From NCBI GenBank assembly GCA_019055375.1, contig JAHQIW010000784.1:1-64000 (forward strand): a DNA stretch of 64,000 nt. Reading direction: 5' to 3'. This stretch comes from Parelaphostrongylus tenuis (Eukaryota; Nematoda; Chromadorea; Rhabditida; Metastrongylidae). The notes under the pieces are model-generated. The model had not been told where the DNA came from and made no database searches. It saw nothing but the letters and a program-made list of their open reading frames with translations. A program made the translations under genes and the position numbers. Position 1 is the first letter of the stretch; every line of letters starts with the position of its first letter. Of this stretch, positions 47,856 through 58,739 are shown piece by piece.

Positions 47856-48630
47856 ATCAAGCGGCAAATTTCAATGCTTCCAAGATCGCCATTACTTTTG
47901 CATCAATCATGTAGTTAATCGCTTGTAACTCACAGTACTATCTCTCCACGTTAGTACTGTTTATGCGTTTTGTCATATCTTGTAAACGATTCAATCGCTT
48001 ACTCATTGCGTTTATACGTACGTTGTAGATTACTCTGGGCTGCTATTTTGTATGAATTTCACTTAGGGATCGGTGTAGGAAAATTGTGATGTACTTATCC
48101 TACACTTCGCATTAATAGATCATTGCGTATCGTTATATATCACCAGCTTGTGGTACTGTTGGGATATTACAATAAATTTGTATATAAAGGTTGTTCGTGA
48201 CTATATTATCAAGATCTCACGAGTGGCAGACAAGATCAATGCAATCAATCAAGTAATCAACACTCATTGTACAACATACGCACTTCTCACTAAAAAACGA
48301 TGGAGAAAAATAATTACTTCAAAAGATATTCATCAGGAAAGCTGTATTATCATCAGAACTTATAACGGAAGGGTACTTCTCATGTTATCCGTTTAGATAG
48401 AAGGCATTTTTTCCAAAGTTAGAAGAAAGTAGAACCTTACAAGTGGAATCACGCTCCAATTGTGTAGTCTGTTCATTGATGCTGATTACCGTGTAGTGAC
48501 ATTTATCTCTTGCAGCAATATATTTCATAATGAAGAAATTGAGAAATTTTTTCACAGTACCTATACCAACTATGATTGCACATCCTGTTCTATAAGATGT
48601 GGCAAACTTCTTTAAGATGTGGTCTGGTAA

Positions 48631-48693
48631 GGGCTCTTGTACAGCCCGATACACGTGTTTCGTCCTTACAGACTCGTCAGCCGGGCAGAACCC
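48631..48693 (-). ncRNA. Type I hammerhead ribozyme, all stems intact
   Basis: Minus-strand order: GGGTTCT, GCCCGG, CTGACGA, GTCT-GTAA-GGAC, GAAA, AC-ACGT-GT, site GUA, TCGGGC, bulge TGTACA, AGAGCCC. Inner stem I pairs 6/6 (one G-U) and outer stem 7/7 (one G-U). Stem II is four pairs with a GNRA loop. Predicted cleavage is between 48650 and 48649. Confidence 0.88.
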
Positions 48694-48902
48694 GTCGTCT
48701 TTCAATCTTTTTATAGTCAGTTCTTTGAAATAAAGGTATAATTATGATAAAAGTACCAGCCAAAGAGCAATCGAGTGCGCAACACTCTGTGTTAGGTGAA
48801 AATTTCACTTGACATAGAGTTTAAAACGTACGTCTTCGATGACTCTCTATAAGGAGTGTAAGGCTCCCGAGAGAACTGACTATAAAAAGATCGAAAGACG
48901 AC

Positions 48903-48965
48903 GGGTTCTGCTCGGCTGACGAGTCTGTAAGGACGAAACACGTGTATCGGGCTGTACAAGAGCCC
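48903..48965 (+). ncRNA. Type I hammerhead ribozyme, all stems intact
   Basis: GGGTTCT (48903-48909) with AGAGCCC (48959-48965); GCTCGG (48910-48915) with TCGGGC (48947-48952); core CTGACGA (48916-48922); stem II GTCT-GTAA-GGAC (48923-48934); GAAA (48935-48938); two-pair stem III; cleavage triplet GUA, predicted cut 48946/48947; bulge TGTACA (48953-48958). The short stem III is typical of animal type I hammerheads, which often work best as dimers. Confidence 0.9.
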
Positions 48966-48970
48966 TTACC

Positions 48971-49033
48971 AGACCACATGACAAGTTGGCTCAAATAATA
49001 ATGAAAGGATATATTGAAATTTGAGCGTGGTCT
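48971..49033 (+). ncRNA. Conserved bipartite hairpin downstream of the hammerhead
   Basis: AGACCAC (48971-48977) pairs with GTGGTCT (49027-49033), and GCTCAAAT (48989-48996) pairs with ATTTGAGC (49019-49026). The two stems stack on the 3' side, with an 11-base bulge on the 5' side and a 22-base loop. Family B keeps the outer stem with a compensatory change (AGACCTC/GAGGTCT at 14848-14854 and 14790-14796). Confidence 0.6.
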
Positions 49034-49073
49034 AAACAAAGCACTCGAAATAAAGGTATAATTCTTTAAGATG

Positions 49074-50570
49074 GTTGTCTTTCTGGTCAGCCCAGCTGTG
49101 TACTGGTTAGTGCAGTCGTCTAGAGATTCGGAATCTTCAGTACAGAATAATTACTTACTCCAAGTCGAATGCTCGATTTTTTACGAGTTTGTCACGCGGG
49201 ACTTTTAACTTAGGCAGGGCGACCAATTTTTTAGGCTTATAATTGCTCATAACAATAACGGCAATGGAATATCAGCAGTCGGGCGATATTCAATCGGGTG
49301 AACACTTATGAGGCAAGTTGGGCGAATAACAGTAACACTAGAACACTCGCACTGTGAAACACTGCAACGCCTGAGCTGCGGAACACGTGTGTATACATCA
49401 GGGTCAGGCTTATTTAGACGGACAACAACGGCTTTATCTAATGATGTGCTATATTAGTGGAGAAAGTGCAAACCGTATGGTTGATAAAAGTATGAGCCAC
49501 AAAAGGTTTTAGACTTACAACTTATGGAAGGAAGTTCATAGCACAAAAATAGTTACACATGCACATCCCAATAAGGAAGGAGAAAAATGGCTCGCACTGA
49601 ATGTTCACGTGAAAGCGGCTCTATCATATGAAGGGAAGTCTAGAAAAAAAAAAGTAAAACAGCTCGTAGTAAAAGTTCATGTGAAAGTATGTGATCGCTT
49701 AAGCTGAAGGTTCAAGTAAATCTAATTGAGAAAAGATAAGTGTATGATAGCCAGAAGTAAATAATCAATGTGGAAAGCTCACGACAATATAGGGTTAGGA
49801 GCAGTTTGTGGCATAATTACTACATGTTGTTCATTTGATCGCTTCTAAGCCATGACCACTGGGTGGAACTCACAAGCTCTTCAGATATTTAGTCTAGAAA
49901 ATTGTAGTCAATGTTGAAGCGACCAAATTTCATGGTGCACCTACTGCTTCTACCAACTAACGACTGATGCCAGGACACGCCGCACTTCAGTCTGGAATAA
50001 CCTCAATTTCACTTTCAGTGGCTCCAGCATGTAGCAAATACCTTTATCATCATTTAGTTTTTACAGCACGACAGCATAACATCTTTAGTAAATCACCTTA
50101 CAAGAGAGAATTCACACCTATAGAATGTAAGCATGTATGATGCTGATCAAAACATATGGCCTAAAACATTCCAAAGTTCTGACTTTCGATTAAACAAACG
50201 GATGGTGGCAAATCTATATTCTAATATTTCGCCTGCATTCTTTACGTACATTTTGTTTGCCTATAAATCAGAATTCACCTGTCACCTGTTGGGTATGATC
50301 AAAATGTCAAAAACAGTAACAAATAAGTTAGGATTGCTGTATCAAAATAACGTTGCGCTGGAGAATCCTTCATTATCGTTGCATATGTACTCCCAATAAG
50401 GACCACCGCGATTGAAGCTTCATAACCTTTTTACCACGTACAACAACTTTTGTCTCAGTGTACATCTCTTCATTTCTTCGAAATAAATCTGTCTGACCTC
50501 AACTGCGCTTTTAGTAAGACACAATTTGAATTCAAATTCAAACCTATACGATACTAATGCTGATAGAATT
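49074..50570. other. No gene recognised; tRNA-like relic near 49090-49180
   Basis: A box-A-like ACTGGTTAGTGCAGTCG and box-B-like AAGTCGAATGC follow the element, but no cloverleaf forms. The rest holds only short ORFs. Confidence 0.3.
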
Positions 50571-50574
50571 TCAG

Positions 50575-50747
50575 AGGACTTTGTTCAACTGCCCTGTGGG
50601 TGGTGCGCAGATCTTTTGGCATGGTTGAAGTATCAGTCCACGTCTCTCGTGAAGAACAAAGTGCCGGAAGGACTGCTGAGTCAAAAGGTGACCGCGGATC
50701 TCGGGTCTGCTATTTGGTCGGTCTCTTCTCTGAAAACCGTGAACAAG
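50575..50747 (+). CDS. Possible single exon, GC-rich
   Basis: Bounded by acceptor GAATTTCAG and donor AACAAG|GTATGC, open in the frame VQLPCGWCADLLAWLKYQST then NKVPEGLLSQKVTADLGSAI and WSVSSLKTVNK, phase 1 in and 0 out. GC content is clearly above its flanks. Another frame is also open, and no neighbouring exon was found. Family unknown. Confidence 0.3.
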
Positions 50748-51117
50748 GTATGCTGCTCTTCTTCTTCTTCCTAGTTTCTTCTTCATGTTGCTCCTCATGT
50801 TCACTGAACACCTATGAGCGATTTCAGCAATAGGAAATTTATGCAGTTCGATCTATTCGTTTTTGCAGAGTTGAGTAATTTAGAACTGAGAAATCGTTTC
50901 TCTTACAACCAGCACAAAACCCGCTTTTTCACCAGCTCAGTTAAGCTTTTTGAGCATATACTCTTCTTTGTCAGTAATCCATAATTAGACATTGAAACGG
51001 TTGGCAAAATGAAGATTTGATGTAAATTCTCCATCACTATGCTCAATCCGACAGTTAATTTAAATTTTCCATCACTATGCGGTACGCTATGCTCAATCCG
51101 ACAGTTAATCATATCTC

Positions 51118-51490
51118 TTCATTCGACTGCTTTTTATAGACTTCACTTGAAAGCAATAGCAAACTAGTAATAAAAGAGCATCTTTAGAGCCTTTAATGAG
51201 GTCTGGTGGTCACCTAAACAGTACTACACAGGTGTGTTTCGCCTTTCCAGACTCATCAGTAGTACGGTGGCCTTCATTTTACAGGCCACTAGATCGACTG
51301 TTGTTCGTCGCGGCATTTGTCACCTGACTAGAGGTGACTTGTTATTCAGCGCCGATTCCTTTATAAATAGGGGCTTATCCCCTGGGATCGGCTGATCCGA
51401 AAGGTACCGCATTACTAATGAACCTGCAAGGGCGAAAGAGGTAAGCCTGTGATGCATAAGTGTTATACTAGACCTTACACTCCAGTTAGT
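51118..51490. mobile_element. Hammerhead family B element
   Basis: Left edge TTCATTCGACTGCTTTTTAT as at 44320 and 56640. The minus hammerhead is at 51208-51270. On plus near 51405-51465 a degraded partner reads GCATTACTAATGAACCTGCA then AGGGCGAAAG. The box GAGGTCT is at 51199-51205. Confidence 0.6.
51208..51270 (-). ncRNA. Hammerhead ribozyme-like, family B, blocked cleavage site
   Basis: Minus-strand order: outer GGCCACC, inner stem I GTACTA with TAGTAC (perfect), core CTGATGA, stem II GTCT-GGAA-AGGC, GAAA, stem III ACAC-ACCT-GTGT region, bulge TGTTTA, outer GGTGACC (6/7). The core is intact, but the position that must not be G (17) appears to be G in the best-paired register, so self-cleavage is doubtful. 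Confidence 0.55.
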
Positions 51491-51712
51491 CAGTGAACAC
51501 CTTTGGCGATATTGAGCCGCTCTGTCGAACGCTTTCTGCAATGGCGGTAGTTGGGAGTCAATCAAAAAGTTTTATTTTTGCGGTGTAGTTTCGAAGATGT
51601 TGGTTTTTTTTTCATCTCAGACTCATTTCCTTAGACCTTAGATTCAATTTTGTTTATGTATAGAAAAACGAATCTTTCGTTGTTGACAGAAATTCTTTTT
51701 ATTTCAACTGCT

Positions 51713-52345
51713 TCTTAGCGATGGTATGATGTTTCAAATATACCTAATGACATTGAGTGGTGTGCAAAACTTTCGTAAAGCGAGTCTCGAATCCGTATTT
51801 CACCATTTTCGCGGCGTGCTTGGCGAACAATACCACTCTTTCTACGCTACAATGCAGCAGTATTGCACATCACTTAGCACTGTTGTATATTTTGTTGTTG
51901 TGGTGTAGTTATGCAATTGCATTTTATCTTCGGTTTAATTTTGCATGACCCGTCATTTGATTCTGTTGGGCAAATTCTAACGATACCTGGGTCCGATTCG
52001 TTTCTTCGCATTCATCTTTGACAGAAGCCTCCGAGTCTGCCACATGTTGATTCGGCTGCTCATTTAATACTGTGCTCATCATGAAGGTTGAAGGTCGTAG
52101 AACGCTGGTTGGGGCAATTCTCCTTGCAATCTTGAACGTGACCCAATTGAAGTGTTTTCTAAGACGCTCGCTGATTGTATGCAAGAAATCTTTGAGGAAG
52201 TCCATTGATGTAGAGTGGTGTGCAGAACTTTCGCGCCAGCAGGGACTCGAACCCGCACCTCACTCTTTCCGGGAGCGCGTACTCTATCCGTTGCACTATT
52301 GACGCCCATTTTGAACACCAATCTCTCTACGCTACAGCTCATCCA
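51713..52345 (-). mobile_element. tRNA-like foldback T3, two partial copies
   Basis: Two related segments: 51725-51850 (TGAGTGGTGTGCAAAACTTT, CGAGTCTCGAATCC) and 52205-52340 (TAGAGTGGTGTGCAGAACTT, CCAGCAGGGACTCGAACCC). On minus, 52305-52233 folds into a nearly complete cloverleaf: acceptor GCGTCA/TGGCGC, D stem GTGC/GTAC, anticodon stem CGCTC/GAGTG, T stem GCGGG with loop TTCGAGT. The anticodon loop CCGGAAA lacks T33. Confidence 0.65.
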
Positions 52346-53233
52346 TTGAGCCAACGCTTTGCTTATTACCCCACTATCTAATTCACGGCACCACTAACCA
52401 CTCCGCGATCCCACCCCAGAATATGTGTTCATACATACTATTCAATTCTGTAGCGCTTGAAGTGTTAGAATGCCACATTCTAGAACTGCTAGCCTATGAT
52501 GACTACTTACAATTCTTTCGTACCGTGACTCTATACTCGTGGTTTCTCCAAGTGATTGAGATGGCAGCGAAAGCACCTGGGCAAGAATTTGATTCATTTT
52601 AATTTGTTATGCTTCATTCTCCTACGAATCATTGAACGGACCTAACATTCAAACCCAAAGCAGAACCTTTGAAATATCCACCTTTTACAAATAAACTTTT
52701 TTGAAGAATTAACTCAGGCAACTGTCCACCCTCACTATTCCGCTTTCTTTCGTATTACAGTGTATGGTATTTATTCGACGTGCTCGCATAGCATATTAAG
52801 AGATTCATATCGTTTATGATCACTTTTTCTTTTTCGTAGTTGAAAAAACTAAACCGTTCTCTTTTGTGTCATTTTGGTGAATAGCATAGAAATGGCTCAC
52901 CACGACAACCGTAATGATAGCACTCACCTACACCAAAGGATTTTCCCAGAAAATGATATTTGCTTGATTTAAACGAATAGATAAGGTATACTAACTATAT
53001 ACAAGTACATGAAATGTGGCGGCTGATTCTACTACAAAGCTAGAATTTAGAATTGTTAGAAACTATAGTGGATGCACGATGACCAGCAAAGGATAGAGGA
53101 ATATGAGGCATTCTAAGATCACTGACAGATGAGCCATACATCAAACTTTACTGAACATAGTTAAAAGTTATTGGTATCATATCTGAACCTTACAGTAACA
53201 TGTGGTCGCCTACCAGTGTATTGGGTGTGGGTG

Positions 53234-53802
53234 AGAGAAAAGTTCTCTAACACACGCTAAAAATCCAAACTCTATACATCAACTCAATCAAAAACAACGA
53301 TGATTGCTCTTCAAAAAAAAACCACCCATCATCCACCTTCTACCAACGATCTGCATCCTTCCAAATCTGCTAAAAATACCGTTTTCTGGGCCTTGAATTT
53401 GAAAACTCCTGAAGTTCCTGTTCAACTTGATCAGATACCTCGAATTACCGTCCACACAGGAAATGTTCCATTGAACGAAAAAGACCATATTCTTTCGGCG
53501 TAGCATCTGAATTGTAGGCTGTGCGCGACAAGACCTTAACTCTCTCCACTTCATCAAACCTCCTTGTCCAAAGTTGTCGCTTCCAACAACAGCGTGTCAA
53601 AACTCGTAGCTCAGTTTTGTGCATGGTCATCATTTGATACCCGAACAGTCAGTTAGAATTCAATACACTATAACTAGTATTACCGTGGGAGTTTCAAATG
53701 AAAATATTCCTAGAATGTTCCCGTGTACTCACAATAATCGACACTGTGTGAAGCAATTACTAAATTTAAATTTTTCGTGGGTGGTAAGAAACTTTTTTTT
53801 GT
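53234..53802 (-). mobile_element. Decayed mariner M6 with terminal repeats
   Basis: Left end GAAAAGTTCTCTAACACACG and right end GTGGTAAGAAACTTTTTTTT are inverted partners, of the same family as M1. On minus, 53600-53445 reads AYNSDATPKEYGLFRSMEHF then LCGR, equivalent to the HPPYSPDLAPSDYHLFRSMQHFL block of mariner, followed by degraded C-terminal sequence. Confidence 0.8.
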
Positions 53803-53809
53803 CAACTTA

Positions 53810-56060
53810 GTACTAAATTAGCGCTGTTTTCCTTTCTAACATGAAGTTATCTTTTTCGGGAGCTCACTAAATCCTCTTGTGCTCCATCGCCTCGCTCTAC
53901 CTTTCTCTCAGCCGTGTTTCAGCCCATTCCGTAGCTATAAGCTATCACCCGTCAACTGGACTGATCTAGGAAGCACAGATTGACGTATCCCGACTTAAGC
54001 TGAAGACGCGATCAAAATCACAGTGTCTGAGTTTGCATCCTTCTGAAGTCATTTCTGAATGAGGAGCAGGTTTTGAGCGTTTACTGATGTCCAAAGAATA
54101 AGTTGAAAAGGTGGAAGGAGTACCTGTGTGATACAATGGAAAATATGTTGAGCCTCGAAAAGGGTAATTACGTGTCCGACGCCACTATATCAAGCTTGAA
54201 TTCTTACTCGTATCTCAACAGTTTTATGGCCACATTCTGCTTAGTTCTGCCCTTAAAAACGAATTGAGCAGAATATAAAGTAGGACTATTTTAGGTTACC
54301 TCTAACCGTTGCGCTACGTTACCGCGTAGGGATTGTGAGCGAGCTGAAAATAAGGATCCCAGCGAAGTGGAGAATTATGTTTGATAAATGAAGTTCAATG
54401 GAGGAGGATTAATACCTCTTTTCCAACTTTCTAAGATAAAACGATTCTGACTAATTTGGACTCTTCAAACATATATTTGAATCACAAGGGATAAAAATGA
54501 CATCAGAATGAATATTGCACAGGCGGTTGAGCTCGCAAGGTTTGCACAATTTATACAGCTGCCTATTTGTGCACAAAAGGTGGACGGGTTGAATGGACCG
54601 CTTCAGTAACTCGATGTTGTATAAGTGAAAATCCGCGAAGTGATAAATATAAAAACTTCCTACTTCAAAGATTATTATCTCCAAATAGCGGATTTGCAAC
54701 TTACTATATAACATCCGTGCGCTTCATCTTAACGATTGGTCACACTGACATTTTGTTACATGTTGACGGACCATGCAACCTTATGGGCAATCAGGCGTAG
54801 GTCCTCCATCAAAAAATAGACTGCCGAAACAACTTGCAGTTGAGAAGATAATAGAAGTAGAACGTTCGTCTCCGGGCAAAGCTTGCAAATTTACCGCTCA
54901 ATCTCACTAAGCATAGTAGAAATGATCGAATTCAAATTGGGCCAACACGATGTTTTCTGACGGTCTTGTACATAAAAGGTGGGCAAATTGAACGCACCGC
55001 TTAGCAGCTCGATGTACAAAGTCAACGTTGTGTCCTTTTTAAAAATTATATTTACAAATTATCGCCTCCGAAGTAACGGAGAGTGCAGTTTGTAATGCTG
55101 AGGCATTTGCTGCATAACTTCGGCAAGCGGCAGAGAGAGTGGTATGATGTTGAAACACTAGATGGACAACTAGTATAGGGATGATTAGTGGTCAGTCGAT
55201 GAGTGTACATTACAGATATGAGTCTTCAAGATGATTAGTAATTAGTCGGTGATTTTAATTTCTATACGTTTTTTCATATTTATTTATTCGTTTCCCTATG
55301 TCGCTATGATACTTCAAGCATCAAATCATGAAGGTATGAAAAAAACGTTTACGTTTGTTCTGACAATTGACATACCAGAGTTTTTAGCTAATAAATCATT
55401 TCAATTTTTCTCCAAGATAAGTTCACTATATCTGCAGACTATTGCAAAATTGACTGCTTTTTTGACTGAAGTAATCGCACGAATAGCTTTGTTTCTCTTA
55501 GCCAAATGGCCTCCTTCTGATTTGTTCGTTTGCTCATTTGATAAAATTTTGATGGCGCCATTCATTCAGCGCTTACAGGAATTTTGAATTCTCAGTAATT
55601 CATTATCTTCTTCTTGAGCGAAATACGAGATTTTATAACAAGATTTATACTGAGAGCCCACATTTTGGCAGTTTAGCCTTCTTCATTGTGGAAAAATCAC
55701 GTTGCACAAAACGCGTTACGCGAAACACATTCACTACTCAAACAGAAGAAGTGAATAAATTTAGATTTCACTCAAATCAAGCACAAAAACCAACCTTCAA
55801 AACAAGCGGGGATCTTTTGCGTGGATCACAGGATGAATTGCAAGGAAGAGTACCTATTGAACACACGTAATATGGTATAGTATATAAGACTGTTGCTTTG
55901 ATAAGAGAGGTGCATTGGTAGTCCATGTGATCTCTGGGCGAAAGGTTTCCAGTTAGGCAACTCAGTGGAGAAACTATTTAAACCGGTGATCATGTTGGAG
56001 GATGACTATTAAGCCTGATGAGACCAAAATCTAGGTATGGTAACCTTTCTTGTTTGCGTA
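53810..56060. other. No gene recognised
   Basis: ORFs at 54567-54800, 55249-55587 and 55688-55870 lack splice partners and recognisable motifs, and I do not call them. A direct relation is visible between 54450-54760 and 54900-55090 (similar blocks AGGTGGACGGGTTGAATGGA and AGGTGGGCAAATTGAACGCA), suggesting an old duplication. Confidence 0.3.
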
Positions 56061-56070
56061 ATGCAGGTGT

Positions 56071-56536
56071 TTGAGATATGGTCACTTTAATTTCTCAGGT
56101 TCTGAAGAAGCAAAAATCGACGAAATGTCAGCTCTCAAAGCAAATTGTGTTCTACGTATAACTTCGGGTTGGTTTGAGAAGAGAATTAGGAACTACCGAA
56201 GAAAGCTGAGATCAGTAGATGGTCGGTCTGGGGAATTTTCGATTTTTTTTTCCTTCAGACTACAGTCATTGCTTATGCAGATGGTGTGTTTGACTGTTCG
56301 TCATCTCTGTGATGGGCGGGTGGAAACGTCAATTTGTAGTGTTCAGCAACTGTTACGATCAGAATTCGTTCTATTGGCCTCGTCATCGGGACTGTACATT
56401 CGTTTTGCTCTATTCATCTGGTTATCTCTTACAAGCTCCAGCACACTATCTCTTTTTTCTTTTGTTCTTTTACGTGCATTGCCACGATCTGAAATCAAAA
56501 AATGAAGTAGCACAGAAGCTAATGGAGTACTTATGA
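56071..56536 (+). CDS. Possible coding region, frame uncertain
   Basis: Acceptor AATTTCTCAG (about 56090-56099) opens frames reading either EEAKIDEMSALKANCVLRIT or VLKKQKSTKCQLSKQIVFY before a GTATAA donor. A second acceptor TTTCCTTCAG (about 56258-56267) precedes TTVIAYADGVFDCSSS. Downstream all three frames stay open in T-rich sequence. Splice signals suggest a gene, but I cannot choose a frame or name a family. Confidence 0.25.
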
Positions 56537-56639
56537 CTTCAAAGCCATCTGTCCTCTTTTTAGAAAATCTAAAAGAGAATGAGCTTGGGATCTGTATGAT
56601 GAAGATTTTTGACAATCAAGTTTTTGATGATACTTTCAT

Positions 56640-56880
56640 ACTCGACTGTTTTTTTTCAGACCTCGCTCAAAACTAATATAATTTTTTTTGAGCTTTTTAT
56701 GAGGTATTTTATGGGCACTTATACAGTGCACTGCACGTGTTTCAGCCTTTCAGCCTCAGAAGTTTCACGGTGCTTTTCGTTTGGGCCAATCCCTTCCGGT
56801 GTAGAAGACCCCTATGAAAGGCTCAAAAAATACAGTGTCAACTTACATTGTTTTCACATTGTTTCAAGCGAGACGTGAAA
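56640..56880 (-). mobile_element. Hammerhead family B element, degraded
   Basis: Left edge ACTCGACTGTTTTTTTTCAG and GACCTCGCTCAAAACTAATA. On minus a decayed core reads CTTCTGAGGCTGAAAGGCTG then AAACACG. No intact CTGANGA-stem II-GAAA arrangement. Confidence 0.5.
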
Positions 56881-57099
56881 ACAGAATATTCGGATATGAG
56901 GGTATTATCAAAAAATACCAGTCTTGAGGAATCGATTGTTAATCACTGCAATGCCCGGTGACCATGTCGCTCGACATGCACTGATATGGTATATCTGCCG
57001 TGATGTGAAGTGAATTTTTACCTTACATGCGGCAGTTGTAACATTTTCATAGGCATATTTCTTTATGTAAGTGGTGCTACCACGAAGGGGATAGGCTCA

Positions 57100-57405
57100 G
57101 ACGAAGGCACCACCGTGCAACTCACGAATTGCAAAGCCGAAACACGTGTATTGCACTGTGTAAGTGCTTACAAAAGAATCCCATGGAAGGCTAAAAAATA
57201 TGTTAGTGTACTGAATACTTCTCCGTTAGACGGGACGAAATGGGAAACGATACCTTGCCCTAAGCACAAAACTTTACTCATGAATATTAGTAATTATTCG
57301 AAAGCTTGTGAAAAAAGCTCGACAAGCTAAGCCGATTACGAGTTCATCATCAGGCATTCTGAGATTTCAGCGTGGTCTAAAAATACACTCGAAACGAAAG
57401 GTACT
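57100..57405 (+). mobile_element. Diverged family A element
   Basis: Hammerhead-like segment at 57110-57170: stem I GTGCAA pairs perfectly with TTGCAC across CTCACGA (G5 changed to C) and GAAACACGTGTA. Stem II is decayed. The distal unit end is at about 57340-57405 (ATTTCAGCGTGGTCTAAAAA, CTCGAAACGAAAGGTA). Confidence 0.6.
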
Positions 57406-57725
57406 GTTAAAATAAGCTTTTTCAAAAAATAGTGTGCAGTAGAGCGGTTAGTGCGATATTCAAGCTCTTCGAATGATAATAACACGTCTTATGAAAAATT
57501 CTTGTCCAACGGGAAGGATCGCTTCTCATTTTCTCCTGTGAACGGAAAAGTACCTACTATATGATAACACAGAACAATAGAACACATATAAAAAAATAAT
57601 GGCAATAAGGAATACTTTCATCACCAAATAATTGATTCCCTGATGATGAGTGTTTGGTGCAGACGATGAAGAAACGAATAATCATGTCAGGCACTGGATA
57701 ATAGTGAGAAAGAAATGACAAAAGA

Positions 57726-57789
57726 TAGAGCGAGAGAGAGAGAGGAAAGAGAGAAATAAAGAGAGAGAGGAGAGAGAGAGTGGGAGAGA
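57726..57789. repeat. (GA)n-rich low-complexity tract
   Basis: About 64 bp dominated by GA dinucleotides with a few interruptions. Confidence 0.9.
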
Positions 57790-58427
57790 CTAGCCACAGG
57801 CATGTAACTGATATTATTTCTAACCATTCTATTCTTATCTCATTCTCTTCTTAGCTTAAAGCTAAAAGATAAGAGAGAATTTACATGAAGCAGCAGAGAA
57901 TATTACGATTAAGTAAATAAAATAAGAATAAAAAGTATTAGCGTGAAGTAATGCTGTTAAGTGTAACAAATGTATGCTAATTTATGAAACAAAGTTAGGA
58001 AGATGTTGAATAGAAGCATGATGTGGATATAACGAATAGGAATGGTTGAATGGATGGACGATGAATGGACACCGCTCCTCGTTCTCCTCTGGTGCGATGC
58101 CCTTCCGAAAATTCGAAGAAGGTTATTTGAACTGGATGCAAAGTGAAGAAATATAAATTAAACATTCAGTGAAACTTATGACATAACGGATAAATGGCAC
58201 GCGGACTTACATAATACGGTTGAACAGAGATTATTCGGTGGCAAATACATAGCTTTACGGCAAAAACTTTATCGTGCATTCTATGAAGCCACTCCAAAGT
58301 AAATTTTGCAGTCGAATGAAGCAAACCGCGTACGTACCGTATTCTTCTTATGTGAATCGCCTTTCACATCTACTGTGCGGATCCCAGCAATTTTTGCTTA
58401 TTTATCTTCTAGTGTTCACAATCCATG

Positions 58428-58731
58428 AGCGCATGTGGCGCAGTGGTTTGAGAGTGCTCTGCGTCGCACACTAGGTTAATGGTTCAATTTCGCGCTCACG
58501 GCCACCAAGCCATCCATCCCTTTGGGGTCGGTAAATTGGTACCAGACTGGTTTCAGACTTGTTTGGGAGGATAAGCAGCGCTGAGTCGGTACAGCGGGAG
58601 GCCACCGCGATCTCTGTAAAGGCCAAATATGCATTCAATTACTTCAAACGAAGTTAAAAATTGAAGGCGAATGCAAGGCGCATTCCTCAGAGATTGATCA
58701 ATGCCGAGAGCATTACCCTTTATCCTTTTTA
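58428..58731 (+). mobile_element. tRNA-derived SINE, copy 6
   Basis: GCATGTGGCGCAGTGGTTTG head, CTCTGCGTCGCACACTAGGT, box-B-like GGTTCAATTTCGCGCTC, TTTGGGGTCGGTAAATTGGT, CACCGCGATCTCTGTAAAGG, and a 3' end CCTTTATCCTTTTTATC. Full-length. Confidence 0.8.
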
Positions 58732-58739
58732 TCAACAAT

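Larger units (their letters stand above)
48620..49061. mobile_element. Hammerhead family A element, best-preserved copy, 12-bp target-site duplication
   Basis: 442 bp flanked by exact 12-bp repeats TTCTTTAAGATG (48608-48619 and 49062-49073). The left 110 bp are a minus-oriented, truncated unit with a complete hammerhead. From about 48726 the plus unit runs through AATAAAGGTATAATTATGAT, ATCGAGTGCGCAACACTCTG, GAACTGACTATAAAAAGATC and a second complete hammerhead, then a bipartite hairpin, and ends in CTCGAAATAAAGGTATAA. Inverted, truncated halves and variable target duplications are known features of Penelope-like retroelements, several of which carry hammerheads in their terminal repeats. No ORF is present, so this is a non-autonomous or solo-terminal copy. 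Confidence 0.85.

Noticed and set aside
56071..56505. 144-codon ORF, the longest in the window
   Set aside because: Its 5' part competes with another open frame and its 3' half lies in T-rich sequence where all frames are open; reported only as a possible coding region.
57010..57330. 106-codon ORF
   Set aside because: Crosses a diverged hammerhead element; no motif or splice support.
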